In this document: positions 7,231-13,420 of the stretch, piece after piece
How positions within the stretch are numbered: position 1 is the first letter of the stretch
Layout of the letters: each line of letters starts with the position of its first letter
NCBI GenBank assembly: GCA_964651095.1
Contig: CAZYWO010000048.1
Coordinates: forward strand, 1-13,503
DNA length: 13,503 nucleotides
Origin: SUG1106 sp964651095
GTDB lineage: Bacteria; Bacillota; Clostridia; Peptostreptococcales; Anaerovoracaceae
Reading direction: 5' to 3'
Notes under the pieces: model-generated
What the model was told of the DNA's origin: nothing
What the model saw: the letters and a program-made list of their open reading frames with translations, nothing else
The model's database searches: none
Made by a program: the position numbers and the translations under genes

Positions 7231-8133
7231 CTATTCCTTCTTATAGCCGAAGTTGGAAAGAGCAAAATCCGAATCCCGCCAATTTTCCTTGACTTTCACC
7301 CAAAGTTCCAAAAATACCTTGGTGCCGACCAAAGCTTCAATTTCGAGACGCGCGGCTTTGCCTATTCCTTTAAGTTTCTTTCCCTGCTTACCTATTATTA
7401 TACCCTTATGGGACTTTCTTTCGCAGTAAATCACCGCGCCGATCCGCGTCAAATTTGGTTCTTCCTTATAGCTTTCGATTTCTACGGCTACGCCGTGAGG
7501 TACCTCGTCTTCCAAATAAAGCAAAATCTTTTCTCGTATGATTTCGCTGACAATAAATCTCTCCGGATGATCTGTAACCATATCTTCAGGAAAGTACATA
7601 GGGCCGTCTTGGAGAAAGTCTCCAATTCGATTAAGCAGCTTGTCCACATTTTTGCCCTCGAGAGCAGAAGTGCCGAAAATATCGTCAAATACTTCCATCT
7701 GTCTGTATTCTTCATAAATAGATTGAAAATATTCGGGTTTCATGGTGTCAATCTTGTTAATTACAAGAATCTTAGGCGTATTAATTTCCTTAAGCATATC
7801 CAAAATATATTTGTCGCCTGTGCCTTTGCTTATGGCGCCGTCTACCATGAAAATAATAACTTCCACTTCTTTAAAAGTGTTTATTGCAGAATCGGTCATA
7901 AACGCTCCCAGTTTGCTGTGAGGCTTATGAATTCCCGGCGTATCAATAAAAATCATCTGTACGCCTTTAGAATAATCTCCCTCCGGAATATCAGTATATA
8001 TTCCTCTGATTATATTTCTCGTAGTCTGAGGTTTGTCTGTAGTAATCGCAATCTTTTCTCCAAGTACCGCATTGAGCAGAGTTGACTTGCCTACGTTTGG
8101 TCTTCCGACAATTCCTATAAATCCTGTTTTCAA
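7231..8133 (-). CDS. era: GTPase Era, 16S rRNA maturation factor
   Basis: The 300-residue Era GTPase binds the 3' end of 16S rRNA and helps assemble the 30S subunit. G1 is GRPNVGKS at 10-17, G3 DTPG at 64-67, G4 NKID at 126-129 and G5 SALEG near 157-161. The C-terminal KH domain carries the GxxG loop (IIIGKQGKKLKGIG, about 246-259) and the conserved AARLEIE...LELWVKVKENWR. The start is TTG (8131-8133), overlapping the TGA of cdd by four nt, with GGAGGG (8143-8148) nine nt upstream inside the end of cdd. This implies translational coupling to cdd. Its neighbours ybeY (rRNA processing) and rpsU (a 30S protein across the window) fit the same task. Confidence 0.98.
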   Translation of the reverse strand: MKTGFIGIVGRPNVGKSTLLNAVLGEKIAITTDKPQTTRNIIRGIYTDIPEGDYSKGVQMIFIDTPGIHKPHSKLGAFMTDSAINTFKEVEVIIFMVDGAISKGTGDKYILDMLKEINTPKILVINKIDTMKPEYFQSIYEEYRQMEVFDDIFGTSALEGKNVDKLLNRIGDFLQDGPMYFPEDMVTDHPERFIVSEIIREKILLYLEDEVPHGVAVEIESYKEEPNLTRIGAVIYCERKSHKGIIIGKQGKKLKGIGKAARLEIEALVGTKVFLELWVKVKENWRDSDFALSNFGYKKE

Positions 8134-8507
8134 AGTTTAAATCCCTCCGGTAACATTTTATCCATGGTGTAAACTCTAAGCGAGTCTTGATCCTTTCCTG
8201 TGATAATTTCAAAATCATCATCACAGAACTCTCTCATAAACTGTCTGCAAATTCCGCAAGGCCATGCTTCTCCACCGCTTGATGCGATAGCTATCGCCTT
8301 AAATTTCGTAAAACCCTCTGAAATTGCTTTTACAAAAGCTGTTCTTTCGGCACAGATTGTACCTCCAAATGATGAGTTTTCAACATTGCACCCTGTAAAA
8401 ATATGCCCGTCCTCAGTAAGAAGCGCAGCCCCCACTCTGAAGTTTGAGAAAGGTGCATAAGACATTGCTGTCATTTCGCTGGCTTTACGGTATAAATCTT
8501 TATACAT
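8130..8507 (-). CDS. cdd: cytidine deaminase
   Basis: The 125-residue enzyme deaminates cytidine and deoxycytidine to uridine and deoxyuridine in pyrimidine salvage. It is the small tetrameric form. Zinc ligands are Cys52 with catalytic Glu54 in TICAERTAF, and Cys84/Cys87 in PCGICRQ. Substrate residues FSNFRVGAALL (20-30) and NVENSSFGGT (41-50) are present. AGGAGG (8516-8521) lies eight nt before the ATG. Its 3' end overlaps era by four nt. Upstream is a 90-nt spacer filled with AT-rich tandem repeats, where dgkA is found in many relatives. Confidence 0.97.
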   Translation of the reverse strand: MYKDLYRKASEMTAMSYAPFSNFRVGAALLTEDGHIFTGCNVENSSFGGTICAERTAFVKAISEGFTKFKAIAIASSGGEAWPCGICRQFMREFCDDDFEIITGKDQDSLRVYTMDKMLPEGFKL

Positions 8508-8535
8508 GGTTTGAGCCTCCTGTGATTATTTCTTT

Positions 8536-8600
8536 ATCCGTTTATTTTTATCCGTTATTTTTATCTGTTTATTTTTATCTGTCTATTTTTCATTTGTCTA
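8536..8600. repeat. AT-rich tandem repeat, four units of 13-14 bp plus a partial fifth
   Basis: Plus-strand units are ATCCGTTTATTTTT (8536-8549), ATCCGTTATTTTT (8550-8562), ATCTGTTTATTTTT (8563-8576) and ATCTGTCTATTTTT (8577-8590), then a decayed ATTTGTCTA (8592-8600) that contains the ybeY stop codon. They fill the gap between ybeY and the cdd ribosome binding site. No hairpin or terminator is formed. They may be a slippage product, an RNase or binding target, or a deletion scar. Confidence 0.85.
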
Positions 8601-9053
8601 TCTAAGCACGCCGATATGCTCCATGATTTTTTCTTCGCGATCCCGCATTGCTGCCTTCTCTACTTCTTCCATATGGTCATAGCCAAGGAGATGCAGCACG
8701 CTGTGTACAAAAAGATATATTATTTCTCTCTCAAAGGAATGTCCAAACTCCTCTGCCTGCAATGCTGCGCGCTCTTTGCAAATCACCACATCGCCGAGGC
8801 AAATCTCTCCCACCTCCGGCATGTCCTCTTGCAAATCGTCAAATTGGGGGAAGGAAAGCACATCGGTAACGCTGTCAACATTTCTGTACTCCCTGTTCAG
8901 TTCCCGGATTTCCTCCTGTTCTACGAAAGTCACGCTTATTTCGCAGCGTTGGCTTTCCAAGCCCTCCATCTGTGCTGCATATTCTGCGGCTTCCACCATT
9001 TTATTCAGAATTTCCTGCGTGACAACTTGTTCTTCCTCATAAATGATATTCAT
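8598..9053 (-). CDS. ybeY: endoribonuclease YbeY, rRNA maturation factor
   Basis: The 151-residue protein is YbeY (UPF0054), a zinc endoribonuclease involved in 16S rRNA 3'-end maturation and 70S ribosome quality control. The metal motif HSVLHLLGYDH (117-127) supplies His117, His121 and His127. The conserved LNREYRNVDSVTDVLSFP block (52-69) and GDVVIC (87-92) are intact. AGGAG (9059-9063) lies five nt before the ATG. It sits between phoH (57 nt upstream) and cdd (90 nt downstream); the usual pgpH and dgkA genes on either side are missing here. Confidence 0.96.
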   Translation of the reverse strand: MNIIYEEEQVVTQEILNKMVEAAEYAAQMEGLESQRCEISVTFVEQEEIRELNREYRNVDSVTDVLSFPQFDDLQEDMPEVGEICLGDVVICKERAALQAEEFGHSFEREIIYLFVHSVLHLLGYDHMEEVEKAAMRDREEKIMEHIGVLR

Positions 9054-9083
9054 ATCTGCTCCTGAATTTTATTCCTGCCTGTT

Positions 9084-9116
9084 ATCCGATTTATTAATGT
9101 TTATTACTGTTTATTC
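9084..9116. repeat. degenerate AT-rich repeat between phoH and ybeY
   Basis: Plus-strand words ATCCGATTTATT (9084-9095), ATGTTTATTA (9097-9106) and CTGTTTATTC (9107-9116) follow each other and resemble the units in the ybeY-cdd spacer (shared ATCCG and TGTTTATT). The last unit contains the phoH stop. The array is shorter and more decayed than the other one, so relatedness is likely but not certain. Confidence 0.5.
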
Positions 9117-10160
9117 CTGAATTTCCTCGGGATACTTTTTATAATATTGGTCGTAAGCATTTATAATCTTTCGCACAAGTTCATGGCGCACCACGTCGGT
9201 GTCTTTCAGATAGCAAAAATCAATGTCCTTCACGTTCTTTAAGACTCTTTCCGCTTCAACCAGCCCCGATTTTTTACCTCTTGGAAGGTCTATCTGGGTT
9301 ACATCGCCTGTCACAACCACTTTAGAGCCAAAACCCATTCTGGTAAGGAACATCTTCATCTGCTCCCGCGTAGTGTTTTGAGCTTCATCTAATATAATAA
9401 AAGAATTATCAAGGGTTCTTCCTCTCATATATGCCAGCGGAACTACTTCTATAGCCTCCTTTTCCTTAAGGCGCAGCGCTGCATCCCTTCCCAGCACATC
9501 ATATAAAGCATCGTAAAGAGGCCTTAAGTAGGGATCAACCTTGTCCTGCAAATCTCCCGGAAGAAATCCAAGCCGTTCACCTGCTTCGACTGCTGGTCTG
9601 GCAAGAATAATCTTCTGTACTTCTTTATTTTTAAAAGCGTTAATAGCCATAGCTACGGCAATATATGTCTTACCCGTACCGGCAGGACCTATGCCGAAAA
9701 CCACATCTTTATTTCTTATGCTGTTAACGTAATTTTTCTGACCTAATGTTTTAGGCTTTAACGGCTTACCCTTATGCGTAAAGCAGATAACATCTTTTCC
9801 CACTTTGTTTTCGCCATAGGATATGCCTTCTTTTTTTAGATTGATCACGTAAGCAACCTTTTGTTTGTCCAGGCTTTCCCCTCCGGCAAGAATGTTCATC
9901 ATCTCTCCCAGAATACCTGCTGCAAGATCTACAGCCTCCTTCGCGCTGTATGTTCCCTTATCTTCAGAGCTACAATTCTGTAAGCCTTCTTCAGGGGAAC
10001 CGCTATTTTCAAAACTCAAGCCTGCTTTGAGGAGCAGTTCATCTTCACGCTGAAAGATCTCCACTCCTGTTGCTTCCTTTATTAAATTTAAGTTGACATC
10101 CAGATTCCCAAAAAGTTCTATTCTATCTATTCCATCAATTATCTGAATTTTCCTGTCCAA
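9111..10160 (-). CDS. phoH: PhoH-like ATPase
   Basis: The 349-residue protein belongs to the PhoH family, P-loop NTPases related to the helicase-like part of superfamily 1 and linked by context to RNA metabolism with YbeY. The N-terminal region (about 1-100) is a KH-like or PhoH-specific domain with a variable low-complexity linker near 51-70. Walker A is GPAGTGKT (158-165), Walker B FIILDEAQN (254-262), and VTGDVTQIDLPRGKKSGL (283-300) is a family signature. The start is TTG at 10158-10160, with AAGGAG upstream at about 10168-10173; it overlaps yqfD by 26 nt, implying coupling. No ATG exists before residue 87. The precise substrate of PhoH is not settled. Confidence 0.95.
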   Translation of the reverse strand: MDRKIQIIDGIDRIELFGNLDVNLNLIKEATGVEIFQREDELLLKAGLSFENSGSPEEGLQNCSSEDKGTYSAKEAVDLAAGILGEMMNILAGGESLDKQKVAYVINLKKEGISYGENKVGKDVICFTHKGKPLKPKTLGQKNYVNSIRNKDVVFGIGPAGTGKTYIAVAMAINAFKNKEVQKIILARPAVEAGERLGFLPGDLQDKVDPYLRPLYDALYDVLGRDAALRLKEKEAIEVVPLAYMRGRTLDNSFIILDEAQNTTREQMKMFLTRMGFGSKVVVTGDVTQIDLPRGKKSGLVEAERVLKNVKDIDFCYLKDTDVVRHELVRKIINAYDQYYKKYPEEIQE

Positions 10161-11298
10161 CTACGATCTCCTTTTCAATTCCTATTTGTTGGCGTACTTC
10201 TAAAGTTACGCTTACCTCTATTATATTTTTTTTATATGAAAAATTCAAACTTTTATTTACGATTTCTGCCTTTTCGGGCAAATTTTCTTTTGCCCAAATG
10301 CGAATTTGCTGGTTTACCACCGCTTCTGCCTGCTCTTCAGTCTTTTCTGCATAGTTTTCCACTACGTTTAAACCGCTTTGAGCCGATCCGTTGGCGGAGG
10401 AGTCTTCTCCATCGTCACGAGTGAATTCCTCAACGCCCTCGCTCTTTATGTATCTTTCTTGATTAAACGTTTCATGGTACGGAATAAGAGCCATAATCTC
10501 GCCTTGCGATTTTACGTAATACTCCGTCGGCCAGCCCTCTTGGAAAGTGGTAGCCGCAGTAGGTACGACTCCGGAAATGAGTACTTGCCCTTCTTCCACA
10601 TAATCTCCCGGTTCTACTAAAGCTAATCCCCAAAGCGTGCTTATAGACTCAATATACCCCGACCTTTCTGCAACGATATCGCAATATTTTTCTTCCGGCT
10701 TCTGTGAAGGTATAAAAATATCGCTGTCCTGTTCTGCCTCCTCGGAAAGTATTTTGCCGCTGCTTTCGGCTACGTTAAGGTAGACTACTCTTCCGTCATA
10801 GACAAGCTGTATCCATGTCAACTGTGGAAAAGTAGCCCGCAAATCATCTCTTGCCTTATCCCAGTCGATGTCCGGGCGGAAAACGCCTTCATATATGCCT
10901 GACCGTTCCAGACAAAGCCTCAGACTGTCTTCCGGTATCGCCTTATATCCGTCGATCCTTATTGTACAGACAAAAAGCGACTGCACCATAACGATGGCCG
11001 CCGCCAAGATTGTCCCTATGATAGCAATGGGCTTTTTAACCGCCGACCTGATTTTTTGTTCCGGTCCCTGACTGCCGATTACCGTAATCCGATACAGAGA
11101 TTTACCCAGTTTGCGCATATATTTTAAATCGCTTTTGGCGATCCACCCAACAGCTTCGGTATCGGATACAATTTTAAGAGATTTTATTTTTATGCCGTAA
11201 TCAAAGGCTTTGCTTAACAATCTTTCAATTCTAAAGCCTTCAATGCGCACTAAAACTCTATATCTATAAAAATTCCACTCCCCGTATTTTGCCTTCAA
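10135..11298 (-). CDS. yqfD: sporulation protein YqfD
   Basis: The 387-residue protein is YqfD, a membrane protein of spore formers, usually expressed in the mother cell in B. subtilis. A cytoplasmic N-terminal part (1-88, WNFYRYRVLVRIEGFRIERLL) is followed by one membrane span at about 90-111. The large extracytoplasmic part includes VRIDGYK-like TIRIDGYKAI, the LTWIQLVYDGRVVYLNVAES block (160-179) and GYIESI...LALVEPGDYVEEGQVLISGVV (214-245), a barrel-sandwich-like motif. A Ser/Glu/Asp/Gly-rich stretch at about 287-320 looks like a lineage-specific insertion. The start is TTG at 11296-11298, with GGGAGG about seven nt upstream, and overlaps the end of yqfC by 35 nt. The next Met is residue 61, which would cut conserved sequence. 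Its biochemical role is unknown. Confidence 0.92.
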   Translation of the reverse strand: MKAKYGEWNFYRYRVLVRIEGFRIERLLSKAFDYGIKIKSLKIVSDTEAVGWIAKSDLKYMRKLGKSLYRITVIGSQGPEQKIRSAVKKPIAIIGTILAAAIVMVQSLFVCTIRIDGYKAIPEDSLRLCLERSGIYEGVFRPDIDWDKARDDLRATFPQLTWIQLVYDGRVVYLNVAESSGKILSEEAEQDSDIFIPSQKPEEKYCDIVAERSGYIESISTLWGLALVEPGDYVEEGQVLISGVVPTAATTFQEGWPTEYYVKSQGEIMALIPYHETFNQERYIKSEGVEEFTRDDGEDSSANGSAQSGLNVVENYAEKTEEQAEAVVNQQIRIWAKENLPEKAEIVNKSLNFSYKKNIIEVSVTLEVRQQIGIEKEIVVGQENSDN

Positions 11299-11503
11299 TG
11301 ACGAGCCTCCCTTCGCATATCTCTTTTATGACAAAATTTTCGCCCACCACTGTAGTATATTTTTTGCCGCTGCTGACGGTGAGTGCATTTTCGCTTATCA
11401 TAACAATGGACGACACGTTTTCCATAATTACCAGCCTGCCTGTAGCAATTACACGAGGCATGGTAAAGTCCAAGTCGTAAGCCATTTCTTCTATAATCTT
11501 CAT
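11264..11503 (-). CDS. yqfC: sporulation protein YqfC
   Basis: The 79-residue protein matches the YqfC/YabP-type sporulation family: LPRVIATGRL-like MPRVIATGRLVIMENVSSIVMISENALTVSSG and a C-terminal VIEGKIRGVEFL. It is small and likely soluble, partner or companion of YqfD, in whose start it ends (35-nt overlap). I choose the ATG at 11503: AAGGGAGG (11511-11518) lies seven nt upstream. The in-frame ATG at 11521, six codons earlier, has no Shine-Dalgarno; the sequence before it is TCCTCCCTT, the complement of one. The Shine-Dalgarno used is inside a perfect palindrome (11509-11541), so translation may be held back unless the hairpin opens. Confidence 0.9.
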   Translation of the reverse strand: MKIIEEMAYDLDFTMPRVIATGRLVIMENVSSIVMISENALTVSSGKKYTTVVGENFVIKEICEGRLVIEGKIRGVEFL

Positions 11504-11508
11504 GCCAA

Positions 11509-11541
11509 GTCCTCCCTTCATAAATTTTATGAAGGGAGGAC
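11509..11541. promoter_or_regulatory. perfect 33-bp palindrome covering the yqfC Shine-Dalgarno site
   Basis: Arms GTCCTCCCTTCATAAA (11509-11524) and TTTATGAAGGGAGGAC (11526-11541) are exact reverse complements around a single central base. In minus-strand RNA this folds to a 15-bp stem with a three-nt AAU loop. The 3' arm holds AAGGGAGG, the only Shine-Dalgarno for the yqfC ATG at 11503. It starts 12 nt after the stop of the PHP gene. No T run follows, so it is not a standard terminator. A translational gate, RNase III site or DNA operator are all possible. Confidence 0.85.
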
Positions 11542-11553
11542 CGTTTCAATTAC

Positions 11554-12372
11554 CTAAAACATAAATTCCATCTGTGTCAGTCTAAATTTTCTTACGGGAG
11601 AAAACAGAATTCCAAGGCCGCTGTTATATACCTTGAAACCTAAAACGCTGTAGAAGGCTTCCTTATGTTTAGCTTTGGAAGTCTGCTGCCTTACTTGACC
11701 TCCGCAGGAGGCGATACAGCCTGTTTTAACGGCTCGTATCAAATCGTTATTGCACGATATCGGTTTTTCTACAGCATCCGCCTTGCCACAAGTCTCAGTC
11801 TGAAACTCGGTAAATCCCATGCCCACATATTTTTCCTCGTGAGCATCGGAGCCGCCAATGCAAGGTTTACGATATTTTTTGGCAAGTTCCATAGCCAAAG
11901 CATTTGCACGATTGCTTTCACATGTATTAAAACCTTCAATAAAATCTACTTTTTTCAATATTTCCGGATGATTTTTAATCTTTTTAAAGAACATGGCGCT
12001 GGAACTTTTAACACCATACGGATGTGCCGGTCCTAAGATTCCGCCGAGCCTATGTACCAGCCTGATAAGCCTTTCAACCGGAAGTCCGCGCAGTCTAAGT
12101 ACATGAGGCATAAGCCCATCCGGCAGAATTACTATAAAATGTCCTGCGTCTTTAGTATCATACTCTATTCCGCAGAGCACAGTAAAATCAAGGAATTCAG
12201 CTCTTTGTGCGCCGCCTGATTCAAACCACTTTCTATATCCTCTGTACGAGTCGTGGTCTGTGACCAACATTCCGTCAAAACCTTTTTCTTTAAGCAACTC
12301 AATATATTTTTCAAGGGGTACCTTTGCATCTATGGAACCTGCCTTGGTATGGCAGTGCATATCGAATTTCAT
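11554..12372 (-). CDS. PHP-domain metal-dependent phosphoesterase
   Basis: The 272-residue protein has a PHP (polymerase and histidinol phosphatase) domain, a metal-dependent phosphoesterase fold. Motifs in order: DMHCHT at 4-9, VTDHDS at 37-42, GIEYDT at about 69-74, LGPAHPYG at about 113-120 and IGGSDAH at about 172-178. All expected His/Asp metal ligands seem present. Related stand-alone PHP proteins act on small phosphoesters, nucleotides or oligonucleotides, but the substrate cannot be read here. There is no polymerase domain. AAGGAGG (12381-12387) is only two nt from the ATG at 12378 but eight nt from the ATG at 12372, so the latter is taken as start. It is the first gene of the minus-strand train, 50 nt before yqfC, and diverges from rpsU. 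The Cys-rich NNDLIRAVKTGCIASCGGQ and hydrophobic tail are unremarkable. Confidence 0.88.
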   Translation of the reverse strand: MKFDMHCHTKAGSIDAKVPLEKYIELLKEKGFDGMLVTDHDSYRGYRKWFESGGAQRAEFLDFTVLCGIEYDTKDAGHFIVILPDGLMPHVLRLRGLPVERLIRLVHRLGGILGPAHPYGVKSSSAMFFKKIKNHPEILKKVDFIEGFNTCESNRANALAMELAKKYRKPCIGGSDAHEEKYVGMGFTEFQTETCGKADAVEKPISCNNDLIRAVKTGCIASCGGQVRQQTSKAKHKEAFYSVLGFKVYNSGLGILFSPVRKFRLTQMEFMF

Positions 12373-12419
12373 AGGCATATCCTCCTTTTCATATTATATT
12401 CCCACTATAATATCATAAG

Positions 12420-12447
12420 TTTATATCATTTATATGACCTTATTCAA
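12420..12447 (-). promoter_or_regulatory. possible promoter for the PHP-yqfC-yqfD train
   Basis: On the minus strand TTGAAT (12442-12447) is followed after 16 bp by TATAAA (12420-12425). Transcription would start about 35-40 nt before the PHP start. The surrounding 12388-12540 is very AT-rich and offers other TATAAT-like words without good -35 partners, so this is the best but not a certain candidate. Confidence 0.4.
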
Positions 12448-12465
12448 GCGGAAAGTTCTGGACTT

Positions 12466-12550
12466 GCTTTTTATCGCATATTTATTTTTATTATACAGCA
12501 TCATCTCAACTCAATTATGTTATTTTTATAAAAATTCATTGATAAAAAGC
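12466..12550. repeat. 10-bp inverted repeat between divergent promoters
   Basis: GCTTTTTATC at 12466-12475 and its exact reverse complement GATAAAAAGC at 12541-12550 lie 65 bp apart, just upstream of the two divergent -35 candidates (12442-12447 and 12553-12558). The AT-rich composition makes chance occurrence possible. The rest of this 278-bp gap between the PHP gene and rpsU shows only the promoters and the rpsU leader. Confidence 0.4.
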
Positions 12551-12552
12551 TC

Positions 12553-12581
12553 TTGCGAAGTCAAAAAAAAAATAGTATAAT
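12553..12581 (+). promoter_or_regulatory. strong sigma-A promoter of rpsU-yqeY
   Basis: TTGCGA (12553-12558), a 17-bp spacer that contains a run of ten A, and a perfect TATAAT (12576-12581). The start point should be near 12588, leaving a leader of about 63 nt before rpsU. The A tract in the spacer fits a highly expressed ribosomal-protein promoter. No known ribosomal-protein leader structure is recognised in the leader. Confidence 0.85.
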
Positions 12582-12650
12582 GCTTATGTTATAGGCTAAA
12601 GACTGTTCACAGCTTAATTATTTCATGTTAGTCAGGAGGTGAATTGGAAT

Positions 12651-12830
12651 ATGGCACAAGTTATCGTAAGAGAAAACGAAAGTTTGGAATCTGCTCTTAA
12701 GAGATTCAAGAGATCATGCGCTAGAGACGGCGTTATGAGCGAACTTAGAAAGAGAGAGCATTACGAAAAACCAAGCGTAAAGAGAAAGAAAAAATCTGAA
12801 GCTGCAAGAAAAAAGGCTAAAAAGTACTAA
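12651..12830 (+). CDS. rpsU: 30S ribosomal protein bS21
   Basis: The 59-residue, very basic protein is bS21, a small-subunit protein near the mRNA exit/anti-Shine-Dalgarno region of 16S rRNA. MAQVIVRENESLESALKRFKRSCARDGV...LRKREHYEKPSVKRKKK is canonical and full length. AGGAGGT (12634-12640) lies ten nt before the ATG at 12651. A possible upstream GTG in frame at 12639 overlaps the Shine-Dalgarno site and is rejected. It heads a two-gene operon with yqeY, the usual arrangement in Firmicutes, but here on the opposite strand from yqfC-yqfD. Confidence 0.98.
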   Translation: MAQVIVRENESLESALKRFKRSCARDGVMSELRKREHYEKPSVKRKKKSEAARKKAKKY

Positions 12831-12834
12831 TTAG

Positions 12835-12863
12835 GCGCTGTCACTCATATTAAGCGCTATCAC
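12835..12863 (+). repeat. short direct repeat between rpsU and yqeY
   Basis: GCGCTGTCAC (12835-12844) and GCGCTATCAC (12854-12863) are 9/10 identical with a 19-bp period, directly after the rpsU stop. The 99-nt rpsU-yqeY gap holds nothing else clear and no terminator, so yqeY is read from the rpsU promoter. The repeat may be chance. Confidence 0.4.
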
Positions 12864-12929
12864 GCAGTCATTTAAAACCTATATTGGAGCACCCTTTGGA
12901 TCTTCTTTTGAATCGAGGTGAAAAAATAA

Positions 12930-13379
12930 ATGGCAATTAAAGAAAAATTAATGGCAGACTTCAAGGAAGCTATGAAAGCTAAAGATGAAGTGGCTAAAAA
13001 TACAATAAGTTTTGCTCGAGCTGCGGTTAAACAGTACGAAGTTGACCACAGAGAGGAACTTGACGATGAAGGCATTATTGCTATTTTATCAAAACAGGTT
13101 AAAATGAGAAAAGATGCCCTCGCTGATTTTGAAAAAGCTGGTCGAACAGATTTAATCGAATCCTATAAAGCGGAAATTGAAGTTCTTCAAAGATATTTAC
13201 CGGAGCAGCTTTCCGAAGAAAAGCTTCGCGATATTATTGCAGAGGTTGCCGGCTCCCTTGGAATTGATGGCGGCATGCAGAACATGGGTAAACTCATGGG
13301 TCCTGTAATGGCTAAAGTTAAAGGTGTGGCAGACGGCGGCATGGTAAAAAAACTTGTTGAAGAATTCTTAAAAAAATAA
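12930..13379 (+). CDS. yqeY: GatB/YqeY domain protein
   Basis: The 149-residue helical protein is YqeY, which resembles the C-terminal tRNA-binding tail domain of GatB, the aspartyl/glutamyl-tRNA amidotransferase subunit. MAIKEKLMADFKEAMKAKDEVAKNTISFARAAVK is typical of the family, as are EIEVLQRYLPEQLSEE (81-96) and the Gly-rich MGKLMGPVMAKVKGVADGG (about 118-136). Length is normal. GAGGTG (12915-12920) lies nine nt before the ATG. It follows rpsU by 99 nt and is ended by a strong terminator. A tRNA- or translation-linked role is likely from fold and context, but no reaction is established. Confidence 0.95.
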   Translation: MAIKEKLMADFKEAMKAKDEVAKNTISFARAAVKQYEVDHREELDDEGIIAILSKQVKMRKDALADFEKAGRTDLIESYKAEIEVLQRYLPEQLSEEKLRDIIAEVAGSLGIDGGMQNMGKLMGPVMAKVKGVADGGMVKKLVEEFLKK

Positions 13380-13396
13380 AGTTGCAAAAAAAACAT

Positions 13397-13420
13397 CCCC
13401 GCGTGAAACGCGGGGTTTTT
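13397..13420 (+). terminator. rho-independent terminator of rpsU-yqeY
   Basis: CCCCGCGT (13397-13404), a GAA loop and ACGCGGGG (13408-13415) are followed at once by TTTTT (13416-13420). An A run precedes the stem. It begins 17 nt after the yqeY stop and is a textbook intrinsic terminator. Confidence 0.95.

Noticed and set aside
7030..8085. 351-codon plus-strand open frame opposite era and recO
   Set aside because: It lies antisense across era and the start of recO, both of which have clear motifs and Shine-Dalgarno sites. Its translation is Phe/Leu/Ile-rich without family signatures and no ribosome binding site precedes it.
8523..8597. CRISPR-like array in the ybeY-cdd spacer
   Set aside because: Units of 13-14 bp are directly adjacent with no unique spacers, and no cas genes are present.
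11295..11549. Alternative 84-codon minus-strand frame over yqfC
   Set aside because: It is a shifted frame over the recognisable YqfC protein; its product is Cys/Arg/Tyr-rich and unlike any family.
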